A stretch of DNA of 21,244 nucleotides from Prorocentrum cordatum. Taxonomy: Eukaryota > Sar > Dinophyceae > Prorocentrales > Prorocentraceae. Where the stretch lies: NCBI GenBank assembly GCA_963575745.1, contig CAUYUJ010019873.1:147942-169185 (forward strand), written 5' to 3'. Position numbers and translations under genes: made by a program. Positions within the stretch are counted from its first letter, which is position 1. Every line of letters starts with the position of its first letter. Under the pieces are notes generated by a model. That model was not told the origin of the DNA and ran no database searches. It saw nothing but the letters and a program-made list of their open reading frames with translations. Below, one piece after another: positions 1-8,742 of this stretch.

Positions 1-221
1 CTTGCCTGGCCTGCTTGTGTGGCCTGTGGACTGCCGCTTTCGCCAGCGCCGTCGGCAGTGACTCTGCCCGGCCGCCGACGCAAAAGAGTGTGGCCCGTGG
101 CTGCGCAGGCGGGCAGCAGTCAGGAGCTTGAACAGGAGCAGCAGCAACACCACCACAAGGAGGAGAAGGGGAGGAGGGCTGGAGGAAGGCTGGGCACCAC
201 CACCACAAGGCTGGGAGGAAG
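1..221. other. unassigned GC-rich sequence at left edge
   Basis: No gene is recognised. The stretch is GC-rich and then turns into CAG/CAC-rich and purine-rich sequence. A short motif, ACCACCACAAGG, occurs near 148 and again near 198, so part of it is a small local duplication. Open frames here run straight into the AGG tract and read as polyarginine, which is not persuasive as protein. Confidence 0.5.
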
Positions 222-349
222 TTGGAGGAGCAGGAGGAGGAGGAGGAGGAGGAGGAGGAGAAAGTAAGAGAAGGGTGAGAAGAAAGGAGGAGGAGTAGGA
301 GGAGGAGGAGGAGGAGGAGGAGGAGGAGGAGGAGGAGGAGGAGGAGGAT
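222..349. repeat. AGG trinucleotide microsatellite
   Basis: Two blocks of (AGG)n, about 222-261 and 284-349, are separated by a purine-rich spacer. The plus strand is almost pure purine, so the minus strand reads CCT. Translations are polyarginine, polyglycine or polyglutamate, and are not taken as genes. Confidence 0.95.
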
Positions 350-1400
350 GAGGAGACCACCACCGCACTGGGCACCAGGTCGAGTCACCGCACATGGTCG
401 AGCCCGGCCTGTCCAGGCGGCGGCTCCCGAGGCTGCGGCGCGCGCGGGCCCCCCCCCCCCCCTTGCGGAGCAGGTGAGAAGAGACCTGGGGCAGCCGAGA
501 GTCTGCCTGCGGGTGGTCTGGCCGGCAGTCTGCCTCGACCCCCAGGAGCTCCGCGAGGGGGCCGGGGCGAGGGAGGCGGCGGGAGAGGGCGCCCGCAGAC
601 ACCCGGGCGTCGCAGGGAGGGTCGGGAGGGATGTCTGCGGCCGCTGGGGGGCCGCGTCCCACCCGCGGGCCGTCAAGCAGCAGCTCGGGAGGAAGGGCCG
701 GTCCCCAGGAAGAGGTGGAGGTCCTCGGGGCCCACGTCGCGGACAAGTGGTGTCGGCGGAGGAGGAGAGGGAAGGCGGGGCGAGTGGTGATGCTGCGGGA
801 GGGGAGCAGGGGGTGAGGGAGGGAGGGGAGGAGGGAGGGATGACAAGAGGAAGGGAGGGAGCTTTGCGCAGCTTTTTGGCGCCCCTCCCAGGGAAAATGC
901 AGAGTCAGTCGTCGTGTTCGTCACCGCCGTCGTCGCCATCTCGAGTCATCGTGATTGCAGTGCACAAGATCGTCTCACACATGCCTCTCTGCATTTCGCG
1001 GGCCTGTCCTACCTTACCTGCCTGGTCAAAACGATGGTTGCTTGCTTGCGCAACAATCATGGTGCGGCACTGTGGTACGACTGCTACTACTCTTGTGCGC
1101 ATTCGACAGTGACAGGATGCAGATTTTCTACTTGCTGATACTATGCGGCAGTGGTGCACATGTGTGCGTTGCGTTGATATGTGCGTCATTTGCGTACATT
1201 TTGTATCTGAAGGGCTTCGCCTTGTGCCGCCGCCCCCCCTCAGAATTGCTTGCTTGGCCACGCTTGGTTGGTAGGTTGGTTGGTCTTTTCGTCGGTAGGG
1301 TAACTGGCAACTCTGCTGATTGGCTTGCTGTCTAAGTGGGCCAACTGCACTTGATTTTGGCTGCTTGCTTGCTGGCTGGAAGCGCACGTCTGTAATAGTT
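350..1400. other. GC-rich region without a recognised gene
   Basis: Frames are open on both strands, mainly because the DNA is GC-rich and poor in stops. Two short stretches have codon-like G/C third positions. One is about 466-600 on the plus strand. The other is about 690-750, which reads plausibly on either strand (EEVEVLGAHVADKW on plus, LVRDVGPEDLHLFLG on minus). Neither has a convincing pair of splice sites or a known domain. From about 930 the base composition becomes more balanced (ordinary TG-rich DNA) and nothing is recognised there. Confidence 0.45.
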
Positions 1401-1560
1401 CAGGAGGGATGGTTGCCTGGGCAGCGCGCTTCCATGATCATTTCCGACGGTTCGAGGCTTCGGGAGCGAGCGCGCCTCTAGCTATTTACGAGGATTTGTG
1501 GCCTCGAGCTTCGAAGATCCGAGTGCTCAGGAAGCGGGGCGGGGGGGGGGGGGCGAGACA
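1400..1560. repeat. outlying copies of the ~42-bp minisatellite
   Basis: Phrases such as GGATGGTTGCCTGGGCAGCG, GGCTTCGGGAGCGAGCGCG and GATTTGTGGCCTCGAGC resemble the repeat units seen at 1980-2375. They suggest an older, more eroded part of the same array. A run of about 14 G follows near 1538. The similarity is by eye only. Confidence 0.4.
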
Positions 1561-1771
1561 CTCCTCCCGACAACATACAGTAGGGGCCCGACCACAAGAA
1601 ACTTCCCATAAGAGACCCAACCCCGAGACCCCAGGACGTCCCTCGATTTTTGGTGTGGGAGCGTCACGCTTTCCATCGCAAAGCCGTCGAAACCTCAGAG
1701 ACCCAGGGCACCCTGGCGGCAAGCGGGGCGTTTCTTGGCATGGGCCTCCACTGCACCCCAATGCAGGAGAT

Positions 1772-1842
1772 GTTTTGTTGTTGTTGTTTGTTTGTTTGTT
1801 TGTTTGTTTGTTTGTTTGTTTGTTTGTTGTTTGTTTGTTTTG
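1772..1842. repeat. TTTG/TTG microsatellite
   Basis: A T/G-only tract starts with TTG units and continues as about 12 TTTG units. On the minus strand it reads CAAA. It is the only microsatellite of this type in the window. Confidence 0.95.
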
Positions 1843-1975
1843 ACGTTTCCTATGCTCTGGAGAAAGGTGGCCGCCTTTGGGCGGCCTCCGCAGGCGCTTC
1901 TTTGGGGTGACCTCCGCCGAGCGGCTTCGGGGCCTCGGGGAGGGGGGGTGTCTGCCAGCACGTGGTGCTTTGGGA

Positions 1976-2375
1976 GGGACTGGTCTTCGGGAGCGCCTGC
2001 CTCGTGCAACGTGCAGGGAATGGTTGCTCGGGGAGCGCGAGTACGGTGTACTCTTCAAGAGGTCGTAGTTTCGGGAGCACCTGGGCGTTGCAACTTACTA
2101 GGAATCGTGGCTTTCGGGGACGTGCCGTAGGGTGCGAGGGATTGTGGTCTCGGGAGCGCGCAGCTGGAGTACTTTACCAGGGACTGTGGCTCGGGGAGCA
2201 CGGGCTGGCGTAACTTACAGGGGTGTGTGACCTCGGGTGCGCTAGCTGTGAGGTCGGGGTTATGACGATTTGGTCGGGGTTATGACGTAGGGGGCGCGAA
2301 CCTGGCGTTGCCTCGGAGGCGCGAGTCAGGGGCAATGTTACTACGGGTTATGGCGTCGGGAGCGCGAATCTGCTG
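1976..2375. repeat. degenerate ~42-bp minisatellite
   Basis: The core TCGGGAGCGCG, usually preceded by a GTGG-type phrase, recurs near 1988, 2029, 2072, 2115, 2151, 2192 and 2234, then near 2313 and 2357. Spacings are 36-43 bp. Between 2250 and 2290 the phrase GGTCGGGGTTATGACG occurs twice in direct succession, a small secondary duplication. Units are strongly diverged. No coding frame is preserved, since 42 bp is a multiple of three but the observed spacing varies. Confidence 0.75.
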
Positions 2376-2623
2376 CACCTTTACGTGTCCCAGAGGGGGA
2401 TCGGTCGCTTTTCGGCCTCCCCCCCTCGCGCGGTCGTCAATCACCACGACAGTGGAACTAGACCATATAGCATATCAAGTAGAGCTTGGGCTATGGAACT
2501 GTTGCAGAGGGGGGGAGCACCCGTGCGAACGGAAAATCCGACGCGGGTGAGCTGGTCCGAAGGCGCTTCGCGGTGCATCGGTATCTGAAGCCGAAACCAA
2601 AGCTGAAGTGCCCAGAGAAATGG

Positions 2624-3063
2624 AAGGAGCCCACCCTGCAGGTTTGGTTGACAACACATCGCTGAGTGGTGCTGCAGCCTCCCCTGAACACAGGCCCCCC
2701 CAGAGCATCGGCCAGACAAGTCGGGTTTGCACCCTCATCCCTTGCTGGACTGTGGGCGCGTTTCGGCACTGCCACTGCCGCCGTCACCCTCTCGTCAGGG
2801 CTACCGACTCAGATGACGGCGACAGCGACAGCGGTGGCCTTCAATGGGAAGGGTCCACCCTGCAGGCTTGGTTGACAGCACATCGTTGAGCGGTGCTGCA
2901 GCCTCCCCTGAACATAGGCCCCTACAGAGCATCAGCCAGACAAGTCGGGTGTACACCCTCATGTCTTGCTGCACTGTGGGCGCGTTTCGGCACTGCCACT
3001 GCCGCCGTCACCCCCTCGTTAGGGCCACCGGCCCGGGCGACGGCGACAGCGACAGTGGCTGTG
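2624..3063. repeat. tandem duplication of a 224-bp unit
   Basis: Two copies, about 2624-2847 and 2848-3063, align along their whole length. Landmarks are CCACCCTGCAGG (2631 and 2855), then GTGCTGCAGCCTCCCCTGAA, AGACAAGTCGGGT, and GTGGGCGCGTTTCGGCACTG. The period of 224 is not a multiple of three, so a protein frame is not carried from copy to copy. Frames within each copy are open but match no family I recognise. The region 3064-3270 after it shows no feature. Confidence 0.9.
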
Positions 3064-3269
3064 GCCAATTTTTGCAGGGAGTTGGAAAGCCGACAGTAGT
3101 CAGCGCATCTTGTTCGGCCAGCGGATCTAGTTTGTGGGTTCACAGTGTTCCCACATTGCTTTCTTTGTTGATTCCATGGGAGTACTCGAAGTCGGCGGCG
3201 TTCGGAGGGACGCATGCCGGGAACGGGAGGGTCTCGGCCTCTCTGGGGCCCGAGCAGTGCTGAAACCTT

Positions 3270-3808
3270 CGCGATTTTCCCCAGATGTCAGCTCTGGCAT
3301 CATTAATGCGATGGAGTTAGGCCGACATGTCTGCTAGCGCGCATGTGGTCCTGCTGTTTGTTTTTGCCACGTGGTCAGTTGGCGCGCATTGGTATCAGCT
3401 GCAGGCTGGGATCAGCGCTTGCGAGAAAGGCGAGGTGTGGTACCGAGCTCTGGCGCTGCGCCATGAGACGCGTGAGGTGAAGTCGGAGTCCAGTGTGAGG
3501 CTGCTTCGCGAGATGCGGGGGGTTGCAGTGGAGTCCGACGTCATCCGCTACAGCGATGGAGCGGCGCTCGTGGGGTGAGCAGTGGCAGTGGGTTCCTTGC
3601 TACAGCCATACGTCGAAGGGTAGCACGGAACATCATGTCATCGGCCACAGCGCTGGAAAGAACGCTTGCGCGGAGGGCTGGCAATGGCAACAGGCTCCGG
3701 GGCTGCTCATGAAAATGTATGGGGCGGATTCGGAGCCGAACGCCACCTGCACGACAACGCAGGGATCAGCGCGTACCAGAAGGGTGAGCAGTTGCAGCGG
3801 GATGGTGG
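3270..3808 (+). pseudogene. decayed PPR-repeat gene fragment
   Basis: Pentatricopeptide repeat proteins bind organellar RNA through arrays of ~35-residue helical hairpins. The characteristic dinoflagellate phrase appears several times here, in different frames. AGISACEKGEVWYRALAL starts near 3405, followed by LLREMRGVAVESDVIRYSDG up to about 3563. The frame then shifts by +1 and continues as GEQWQW (near 3568) and HHVIGHSAGKNACAEGWQWQ. MKMYGADSEPNATCT follows. It then returns to the first frame as NAGISAYQKGEQLQR (3756-3800) before a TGA. At the DNA level the phrases beginning at 3405 and 3756 are clearly copies of one another. A weaker PPR-like phrase (SPDVSSGIINAME, about 3280) may extend it upstream. 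At least two frame changes and a missing half-unit show it is not functional. I see no start, targeting peptide or poly(A)/SL relic, so I cannot tell whether it is a retrocopy or an eroded genomic gene. Confidence 0.8.
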
Positions 3809-3809
3809 G

Positions 3810-4195
3810 AGGTGATGTCGGATCCTGAAGTATCTCCTCCACGTGGCCAGACCCAGTTTTCTGGGAGCAGCCAGCAGCAGCCCCGGCGGAGACCCAGACC
3901 ACAAGAGAACGCAGCCCCCTGCGGGCGTCCCCCTGCGCTCCCCGCGCGCCTTGCTCCAGGGGCCTCCCTGGGCAGGCAGGCGGCGGGCGTGCGCTCAGCC
4001 GATGGCGTCCGCAGAGGGCACCCGCGCGTCACCACCGCGCCTGGCTCGGGGCCCTCCTGGGCCCCGGGAGGGCCCTGGACCTCCCGCCTGCGGTCCGAGC
4101 AGGTCGGTCGAAGGATCGCTTCGCTTCGCCGAGGCATCGACGGTGCGCTCGAGGTGGAGCCAGACTTTCTCCACGCCCACGGCGCCGAGGCATGA
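3810..4195. other. GC-rich sequence with no recognised gene
   Basis: Both strands are open over several hundred bases and translate to Pro/Arg/Gly-rich peptides without known motifs. The composition explains the openness. I see no splice sites or domains that would favour one frame. Confidence 0.4.
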
Positions 4196-4199
4196 CTTC

Positions 4200-4255
4200 G
4201 GCGAGGCATCGCCGATGCAACGCCGATGCACCAGCGATGCATTGGCGATGCCGCC
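4200..4255. repeat. short GCGATGC-type tandem repeat
   Basis: Four imperfect 11-12-bp units (GCCGATGCAAC, GCCGATGCACCA, GCGATGCATTG, GCGATGCCGCC) follow each other directly, preceded by the related GGCATGACTTCGGCGAGGCATC. This is a small minisatellite of unknown role. Confidence 0.6.
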
Positions 4256-4497
4256 CGATCCTCCGACCCCATCTGCTCGGGGACCCATCTGGGAGGCCTT
4301 TGAGGGTGCAGAAGGCCCTCCTGGCCTCGGCTGGGAGGGCGTGCACACCTCGCCAGGGCCCAGGATGGCCCTGGCCAGGCATGCTGATGGTGTGCAGGTC
4401 TGCAGGTGCTCTCGCTGGAAACGGCGTCCCCTCGCAGTCGACGGCCCGGGCTGTCCAGGCATGCGTGGGATGAAGGGAGAACTCGCTCCAGAGCGGT

Positions 4498-4572
4498 CCT
4501 CCTCCTCCTCCTCGTCCTCCTCCTCCTCCTCCTCTTCCTCCTCCTCCTCCTCCTCCTCCTCCTCCTCCTCCA
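4498..4572. repeat. CCT microsatellite
   Basis: A pyrimidine-only tract of CCT with a few CGT/CTT variants. It is the only CCT tract on the plus strand in the left 9.5 kb, where AGG otherwise dominates. Together with the AGG tract at 4757-5005 it makes a potential inverted pair. Confidence 0.95.
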
Positions 4573-4756
4573 GTCCGCTCTGAAAGCGTTCCGAGGCGCT
4601 CTGAAACGGCCGCGGCGCCCGACACCCGACACATCTGCCGGCGTTCGGCGACTCCCGATGTATTCTCATGCCAAGGAGGGCACGGCCTTTGGCGGTGGCG
4701 GTGTGCAGGTGCCTTCTGCGGATGGCGCGCCAATGTTTTTTTGTTTCGCCTGCCTC

Positions 4757-5005
4757 GGAGGGAGGATGGGAGGGAGGGAGAGGGGGAGGACGAGGAGGAA
4801 GATGAGGAGGAGGATGAGGAGGAGGACGAGGACGAGGGCGAGACTCGGGAGGAGGAGGGCGAGGAGGAGGAGAAGAAGGATGAGGAGGACGAGGAGGAGG
4901 GGGAGGAGGAGGAGGAGAAGAAGGAGGAGGAGGACGAGGAGGAGGTGGAGGAGGAGGAGGAGGAGAAGAAGGAGGAGGAGGGAGGCGAGGAAGGACGAGG
5001 AGGAG
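4757..5005. repeat. degenerate AGG/GAC purine tract
   Basis: About 250 bp of GAGGAGG with GAT, GAC and AAG variants. Translations are Glu-rich or Arg-rich low complexity. It directly abuts an exon-like segment to its right. Confidence 0.9.
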
Positions 5006-5135
5006 GACGCATGGGCCGCTCGGCGCGCTCGTCGGGGGCCGCGTCGGCCCCCGCGAGGACTGCATCGCCGCCGTCCACGCCGTGTGGGGCGGCAGCATCC
5101 CCGGCAGGCGCGCCAGGCTCCGGCTCTGCCGCGGG
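5006..5135 (+). CDS. possible exon, unknown protein
   Basis: In one frame this 130-bp island between microsatellites reads GPLGALVGGRVGPRED, then CIAAVHAVWGGSIPG, then RARLRLCRG. Nearly every third position is G or C and the composition is protein-like, including W, C and I. At 5136 a GTGAGC follows directly after a complete codon, which fits a phase-0 5' splice site. An AG at 5004-5005 could be the acceptor, but the sequence before it is purine-rich rather than a pyrimidine tract. The protein is not recognised. The opposite strand is also open and GC3-rich here, so strand is uncertain. No matching neighbour exon can be joined with confidence. Confidence 0.3.
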
Positions 5136-5171
5136 GTGAGCGACCTGGGCATGTGGGCGCCCTCCTCGGCT

Positions 5172-5174
5172 ACG

Positions 5175-5219
<45 letters not shown>

Positions 5220-5353
5220 CTCGTTCGTCGTCGTCGTCGTCGTCGGAGGTGTGGAGGAGGAGAGGAGGAGGAAGGAGGAGAAGGAGGAGGAGGAGGAGGA
5301 GGAGGAGGAGGAGAGGAGGAGGAGGAGGAGGAGGAGGAGGAGGAGGAGGAGGA
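5172..5353. repeat. GTC tract followed by AGG tract
   Basis: (GTC)n with one short interruption occupies about 5172-5245. It switches within about 15 bp to (AGG)n, 5250-5353. The same GTC-then-AGG order occurs again at 8045-8300. Confidence 0.95.
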
Positions 5354-5965
5354 TGAGGATCAGTGTAAACCCAAGACGCATCAACGATGGCGCATTAAAC
5401 CTTCCCTCCTAATTTCCTTTCCATAGGTGCCTATAAGATTCTTTATTTTCATTGCGGGAAGTGCTCATGCAACGACAACCTTCTGATAATGCTCAATCGT
5501 GCCAAAGCACCAGTCCTGGGATTTCAACTCCGCGAGTCAACATGACTGCTGCGCCGGGACAGTCCAGAATCGTGCCATAATGCCTTGTCTTGGACTTCAA
5601 CACCGTGGGTCAGCGTGATTGCTGCGTCCTGACAATATCAGATCATACCAAAAGGGTCTTGTTGTAACGTCAGCCATGAGCATCTTCAGAATCATGGTCA
5701 GTTTTTAAAGCAGATGTGCGCGGCGCTCAGGCGAGAACCGTATCTAGAAAAAGGCATCGCCCTCCATCGCTGAAGCGGTAGCAATCTTTTACGGCGAATG
5801 CTCGCGGAGGTACGGAGAGTCACGTTTTGAGAACGGGCCGCCCCCAGCTCTGAAGCTGTTGCGGATCTCAAGCTCCGGGGTCCTGCATGGTGAGGTCGCC
5901 TCGCGCGAGACGTCCGGTCCGCACGTCTGGGGGCGCGACAGGCAGCAGTTATTGATATGGATCAG

Positions 5966-6020
5966 GGATGGAGGATGAGGTGGAGGAGGAGGAGGGACAT
6001 GAGAAGGAGGAGGAGGAGGA
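5966..6020. repeat. AGG-rich tract heading copy 2
   Basis: Short imperfect (AGG)n with GATG and ACATGAG interruptions. It occupies the same place in the tandem unit as the AGG tracts at 5250-5353 and 6604-6640. Confidence 0.8.
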
Positions 6021-6603
6021 TCAGGTTAGCCCTCACGCGCATCAGTGATGCTGCAATATGTAAAACCCTTCCCCCAAGTTTTCTTTTCATAGGTTTCTAC
6101 TAGAATGCATTGTTCTCATTGTGGGAAGCGCCCTTTCGAACGACAACGGTTTGGAATTCCCTAATCGTGCCCAAGCAGTCTAGGATTTCAACACCGCGGG
6201 TTAACGTGACTGGTGCGTCCTGGTAATTTTAGAGCATGCCCAACATCGCTCCTGGAACGTCCGCCACACGAATCCTTGAAAGTGTTGTCACAGTGTTGTC
6301 ACCTTTGAGGAGAAATGTGGTGCGGCGCTCAGGCGATAATAGCACTTTGAAAAGGCACCGCCCTTCATCCTTGGCGTAACTGCGAACTTTTCAACCGAAC
6401 GTGCGCAGCGCTAAGGCCAGAACCACATTTTGAGAACGGGCCGTTCTCCATCCTTGAAGAAGCGGTTGCACATTTCAGGCGTCGGAGGCCCACATGGTGA
6501 GGAAGTCTCATGCGAAACGCCGCGCCCAACCTATTGACACGTCTGGAGTTGCGACAGGGATGAGTTGTTTACATGGAAATGTTGTGGAGAAGTAGGAAAC
6601 GTA

Positions 6604-6640
6604 GGAGGACGTGGAGGAGGACGAGGAGGAGGACCAGTTT
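6604..6640. repeat. AGG-rich tract heading copy 3
   Basis: Short GAGGACG/GAGGAGG tract marking the start of the third copy of the 600-670-bp unit. Confidence 0.8.
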
Positions 6641-6989
6641 AAGTGTAAACCCACGGCGCATCAACATAATCAACCCTTCCTGCAAGTTCTCTGCTGTATG
6701 CGCCTACAAGGGTGTATGATTTTCATTGTGGAATGTGCTTCGTTGCAAGACAGCCGTGATATCATAATCTTCCATCATCCATCGTGCCGAAACACCATTC
6801 CTGGGACTGGAACGCCTCGAATCATGCAGAATGCTATTCCTGGGGCTTGAACACCGCGAAGCAACGTGACTGTCGTGTCCCGGCAATCCTAAGTCGTGCC
6901 AGGAAACCATACTGCCGGGACTTTAGCTCTGAGAGTCCTTGAAGCTGCTTTCAGCTTTTGAACCGAATCTGCGCCGCGCTCAGGCGAGA

Positions 6990-7650
6990 GTCTGGGGCCC
7001 TCTTGGGTTGGAGCTCTCTCAGGGGCCTCTTGAGCCGTCTCGGGGGAGTCTTGGGGGCCTCTTGGGCCGTCTTGGAGCATCGGAAGCTCGAAAAGGCGAG
7101 ACCCCCACAACTATTGAACAAGCTGTGGCGAATCAATTGGTTTTTGCTTCTCGGGGTCCTCTCGGAGACCTTTTGGGGGCCTCTTTTGGCCCTGTTGGGG
7201 CCTCCTGGGCCTTCTTGGGGCGCAAGGCTTGGATTGTCGGTTCGTGTTCACCCTCTTGGGCCTTTGTTGGGGCCGTCTTGGGGTCCTCTTGGGCATTTTT
7301 GGGCGCCTCTTGAGCTGTCTTGGCGCTCTCTTGGGCCGTCTTGGGGCCCTCTTGGGGGCGTCTTGGGCCGGCTTGGGGCAGTGCTGCTGGCCTCTTGGGT
7401 CCTTTTGGGGCACTGGAATTTCGAAAAGGCGAGAACCCGAAACACATTAACACATCTAAGGACACTTACAGATTTTCGCCTCTTGGGGCTCTTTGGGGGA
7501 GGCTTTTGGGGCCCTGGGACGCCTCGACGGCCTCGTGGGCCGTCTTGACGTCATCCTGGGCCGTCTTGAGGCCAAAGTGGCCCGTCTTGGAGCGATATTC
7601 GGCCACCTTGGAGTCATCTGGGCCTCGGGAGCGCGAATCCGTTTTTTTTT
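6990..7650. repeat. phased 10/11-bp CTTGGG array in a ~333-bp higher-order repeat
   Basis: TCTTGGG recurs with spacing that alternates 10 and 11 bp, for example through 7310-7380, giving a 21-bp double unit. On the minus strand the 21-bp unit reads as a seven-residue peptide, AQEAPKT. On the plus strand it reads Gly/Leu/Trp-rich peptide such as LGASWGLLG. A higher-order repeat is marked by TCGAAAAGGCGAG at 7088 and 7421, 333 bp apart, each followed by AT-richer sequence and a return to CTCTTGGGG. The frames are by-products of the repeat and are not called as genes. Confidence 0.85.
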
Positions 7651-7689
7651 GCGAAGGGTTGTGGCCGCCTCGGGAGGAGGGGGTGGGCC

Positions 7690-7816
7690 AGGAGGAGGAG
7701 GAGGAGGAGGAGGAGGAGGAGGAGGAGGAGGAGGAGGAGGAGGAGGAGGAGGATGCAGAGGAGGAGGAGGAGGAGGAGGAGGAGGAGGAGGAGGAGGAGG
7801 ATGAGGAGGATGAGGA
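7690..7816. repeat. AGG microsatellite
   Basis: Nearly pure (AGG)n, interrupted once by GATGCAG near 7752. It is followed by GAGGATGAGGATG and then GC-rich unassigned sequence. Confidence 0.95.
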
Positions 7817-8044
7817 TGTGGTGCACGCATGTGGGTGCATCCCGACAGCGCCAGGGAGGTGTCTGGGTGCCGACAGAGGGCTTCGGAAGGGGGGGGGGCG
7901 GTGCGCGCAGAGGGCTGCGACGAGCGGGGGGGGCGGTCAGCAGAAGCTTACGGACACCCTGCCAGGCAGCACCTGGCATTCTAGCACGCCCCTCAACGTG
8001 CCAGGGGGCACAGTGGCGGATAAGCTACATGTATGGAGGAGGCC
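7817..8044. other. GC-rich island between microsatellites
   Basis: One plus frame reads TDTLPGSTWHSSTPLNVPGG and then TVADKLHVWRR before the GTC tract at 8045. The end of this island has mixed third positions and no clear donor or acceptor. Coding is possible but unsupported, and no family is recognised. Confidence 0.3.
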
Positions 8045-8074
8045 ATCGTCGTCGTCGTCGTCCTCGTCCTCGTC

Positions 8075-8112
<38 letters not shown>

Positions 8113-8254
8113 AGGAGGAGGAGGAGGGGGAGGAGGAGGAAGGGGAGGACGACGAGGAGGAGGAGGAAGAGGAGGAGGATGAGGATGAGGAGGAGGAGGA
8201 GGGGGAGAAGGAGGAACAGCAGGAAGATGAGTAGGAGCAGGAGGAATATGAGGA

Positions 8255-8286
<32 letters not shown>

Positions 8287-8300
8287 TGGAGGAGGAGGAG
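8045..8300. repeat. GTC tract followed by AGG tract
   Basis: (GTC)n with CTC variants occupies about 8045-8111, then AGG-rich purine DNA runs to about 8300. This repeats the order seen at 5172-5353. Confidence 0.95.
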
Positions 8301-8311
8301 ACGTAGTAGTG

Positions 8312-8342
<31 letters not shown>

Positions 8343-8483
8343 CAGTCGTAGTAGTGGTAGCAGTCGTAGTAGTGGTAGTGGTAGTGGTAGTGGTAGTGGT
8401 AGTGGTAGTGGTAGTGGTAGTGGTAGTGGTAGTGGTAGTGATAGTGGTAGTGGTAGTGGTAGTGGTAGTGATAGTGGTCGTAT

Positions 8484-8514
<31 letters not shown>

Positions 8515-8542
8515 CGTAGTAGTGGTAGTCGTCGTCGTCGTC

Positions 8543-8574
<32 letters not shown>

Positions 8575-8593
8575 CGTAGTAGTAGTGGTGGTA
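8301..8593. repeat. GTA/GTG microsatellite running into the gap
   Basis: GTAGTAGTG and GTAGTG units fill almost 300 bp, with a cleaner hexanucleotide (GTAGTG)n in the middle (about 8374-8475) and GTC variants near 8528. It ends directly at the run of N, so its true length is unknown. Confidence 0.95.
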
Positions 8594-8693
8594 NNNNNNN
8601 NNNNNNNNNNNNNNNNNNNNNNNNNNNNNNNNNNNNNNNNNNNNNNNNNNNNNNNNNNNNNNNNNNNNNNNNNNNNNNNNNNNNNNNNNNNNN
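8594..8693. other. assembly gap of exactly 100 N
   Basis: One hundred undetermined bases. A round number usually marks a scaffold gap of unknown size, here placed between a GTA/GTG tract and an AGG tract, both hard to assemble. Confidence 0.99.
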
Positions 8694-8742
8694 AGGAGGA
8701 GGAGGAGGAGAAGCAGGAGGAGGAGGAGGAGGAGGAGGAGGT
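8694..8742. repeat. AGG microsatellite right of the gap
   Basis: (AGG)n with one GCAGG interruption. It is probably the continuation of a longer tract lost in the gap. The following 8743-9023 is GC-rich and shows no recognised gene. Confidence 0.9.

Larger units (their letters stand above)
5354..6990. repeat. three diverged tandem copies of a 600-670-bp unit
   Basis: Each copy starts after an AGG-rich tract: copy 1 from about 5354, copy 2 from about 6020, copy 3 from about 6630. Shared landmarks are a GTAAACCC-type phrase and GCATCA, a CATAGGTGCCTA-type phrase (5422, 6088, about 6697), TTTTCATTGCGGGAA, CGTGCC-containing segments, GGCGCTCAGGCGA, GAACGGGCCG and CATGGTGAGG. Copy spacing is about 666 then 607 bp. 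Copies 1 and 2 are complete; copy 3 stops at CTCAGGCGAGAGTCTGGGGC and passes into the CTTGGG array. Inside the units a 73-bp subrepeat is visible: 5495, 5568 and 5642 in copy 1, and 6820 and 6893 in copy 3. No frame is consistently open, so it is treated as non-coding repeat. Confidence 0.85.

Noticed and set aside
348-1112. 254-codon plus frame and 208-codon minus frame at the left end
   Set aside because: Both are open because of GC-rich, stop-poor DNA and extend into the AGG tract; no known domain.
3766-5384. Long minus-strand open frames of 288-451 codons
   Set aside because: They run through CCT, AGG and GTC tracts and read as poly-Arg, poly-Glu, poly-Ser or poly-Pro. Openness is explained by repeat composition.
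6958-7548. Gly/Leu/Trp-rich frame (LGASWGLLG type) and its Lys/Pro/Ala-rich antisense
   Set aside because: Direct products of the 10/11-bp CTTGGG array. Frames change along the array and no start or neighbouring gene supports them.
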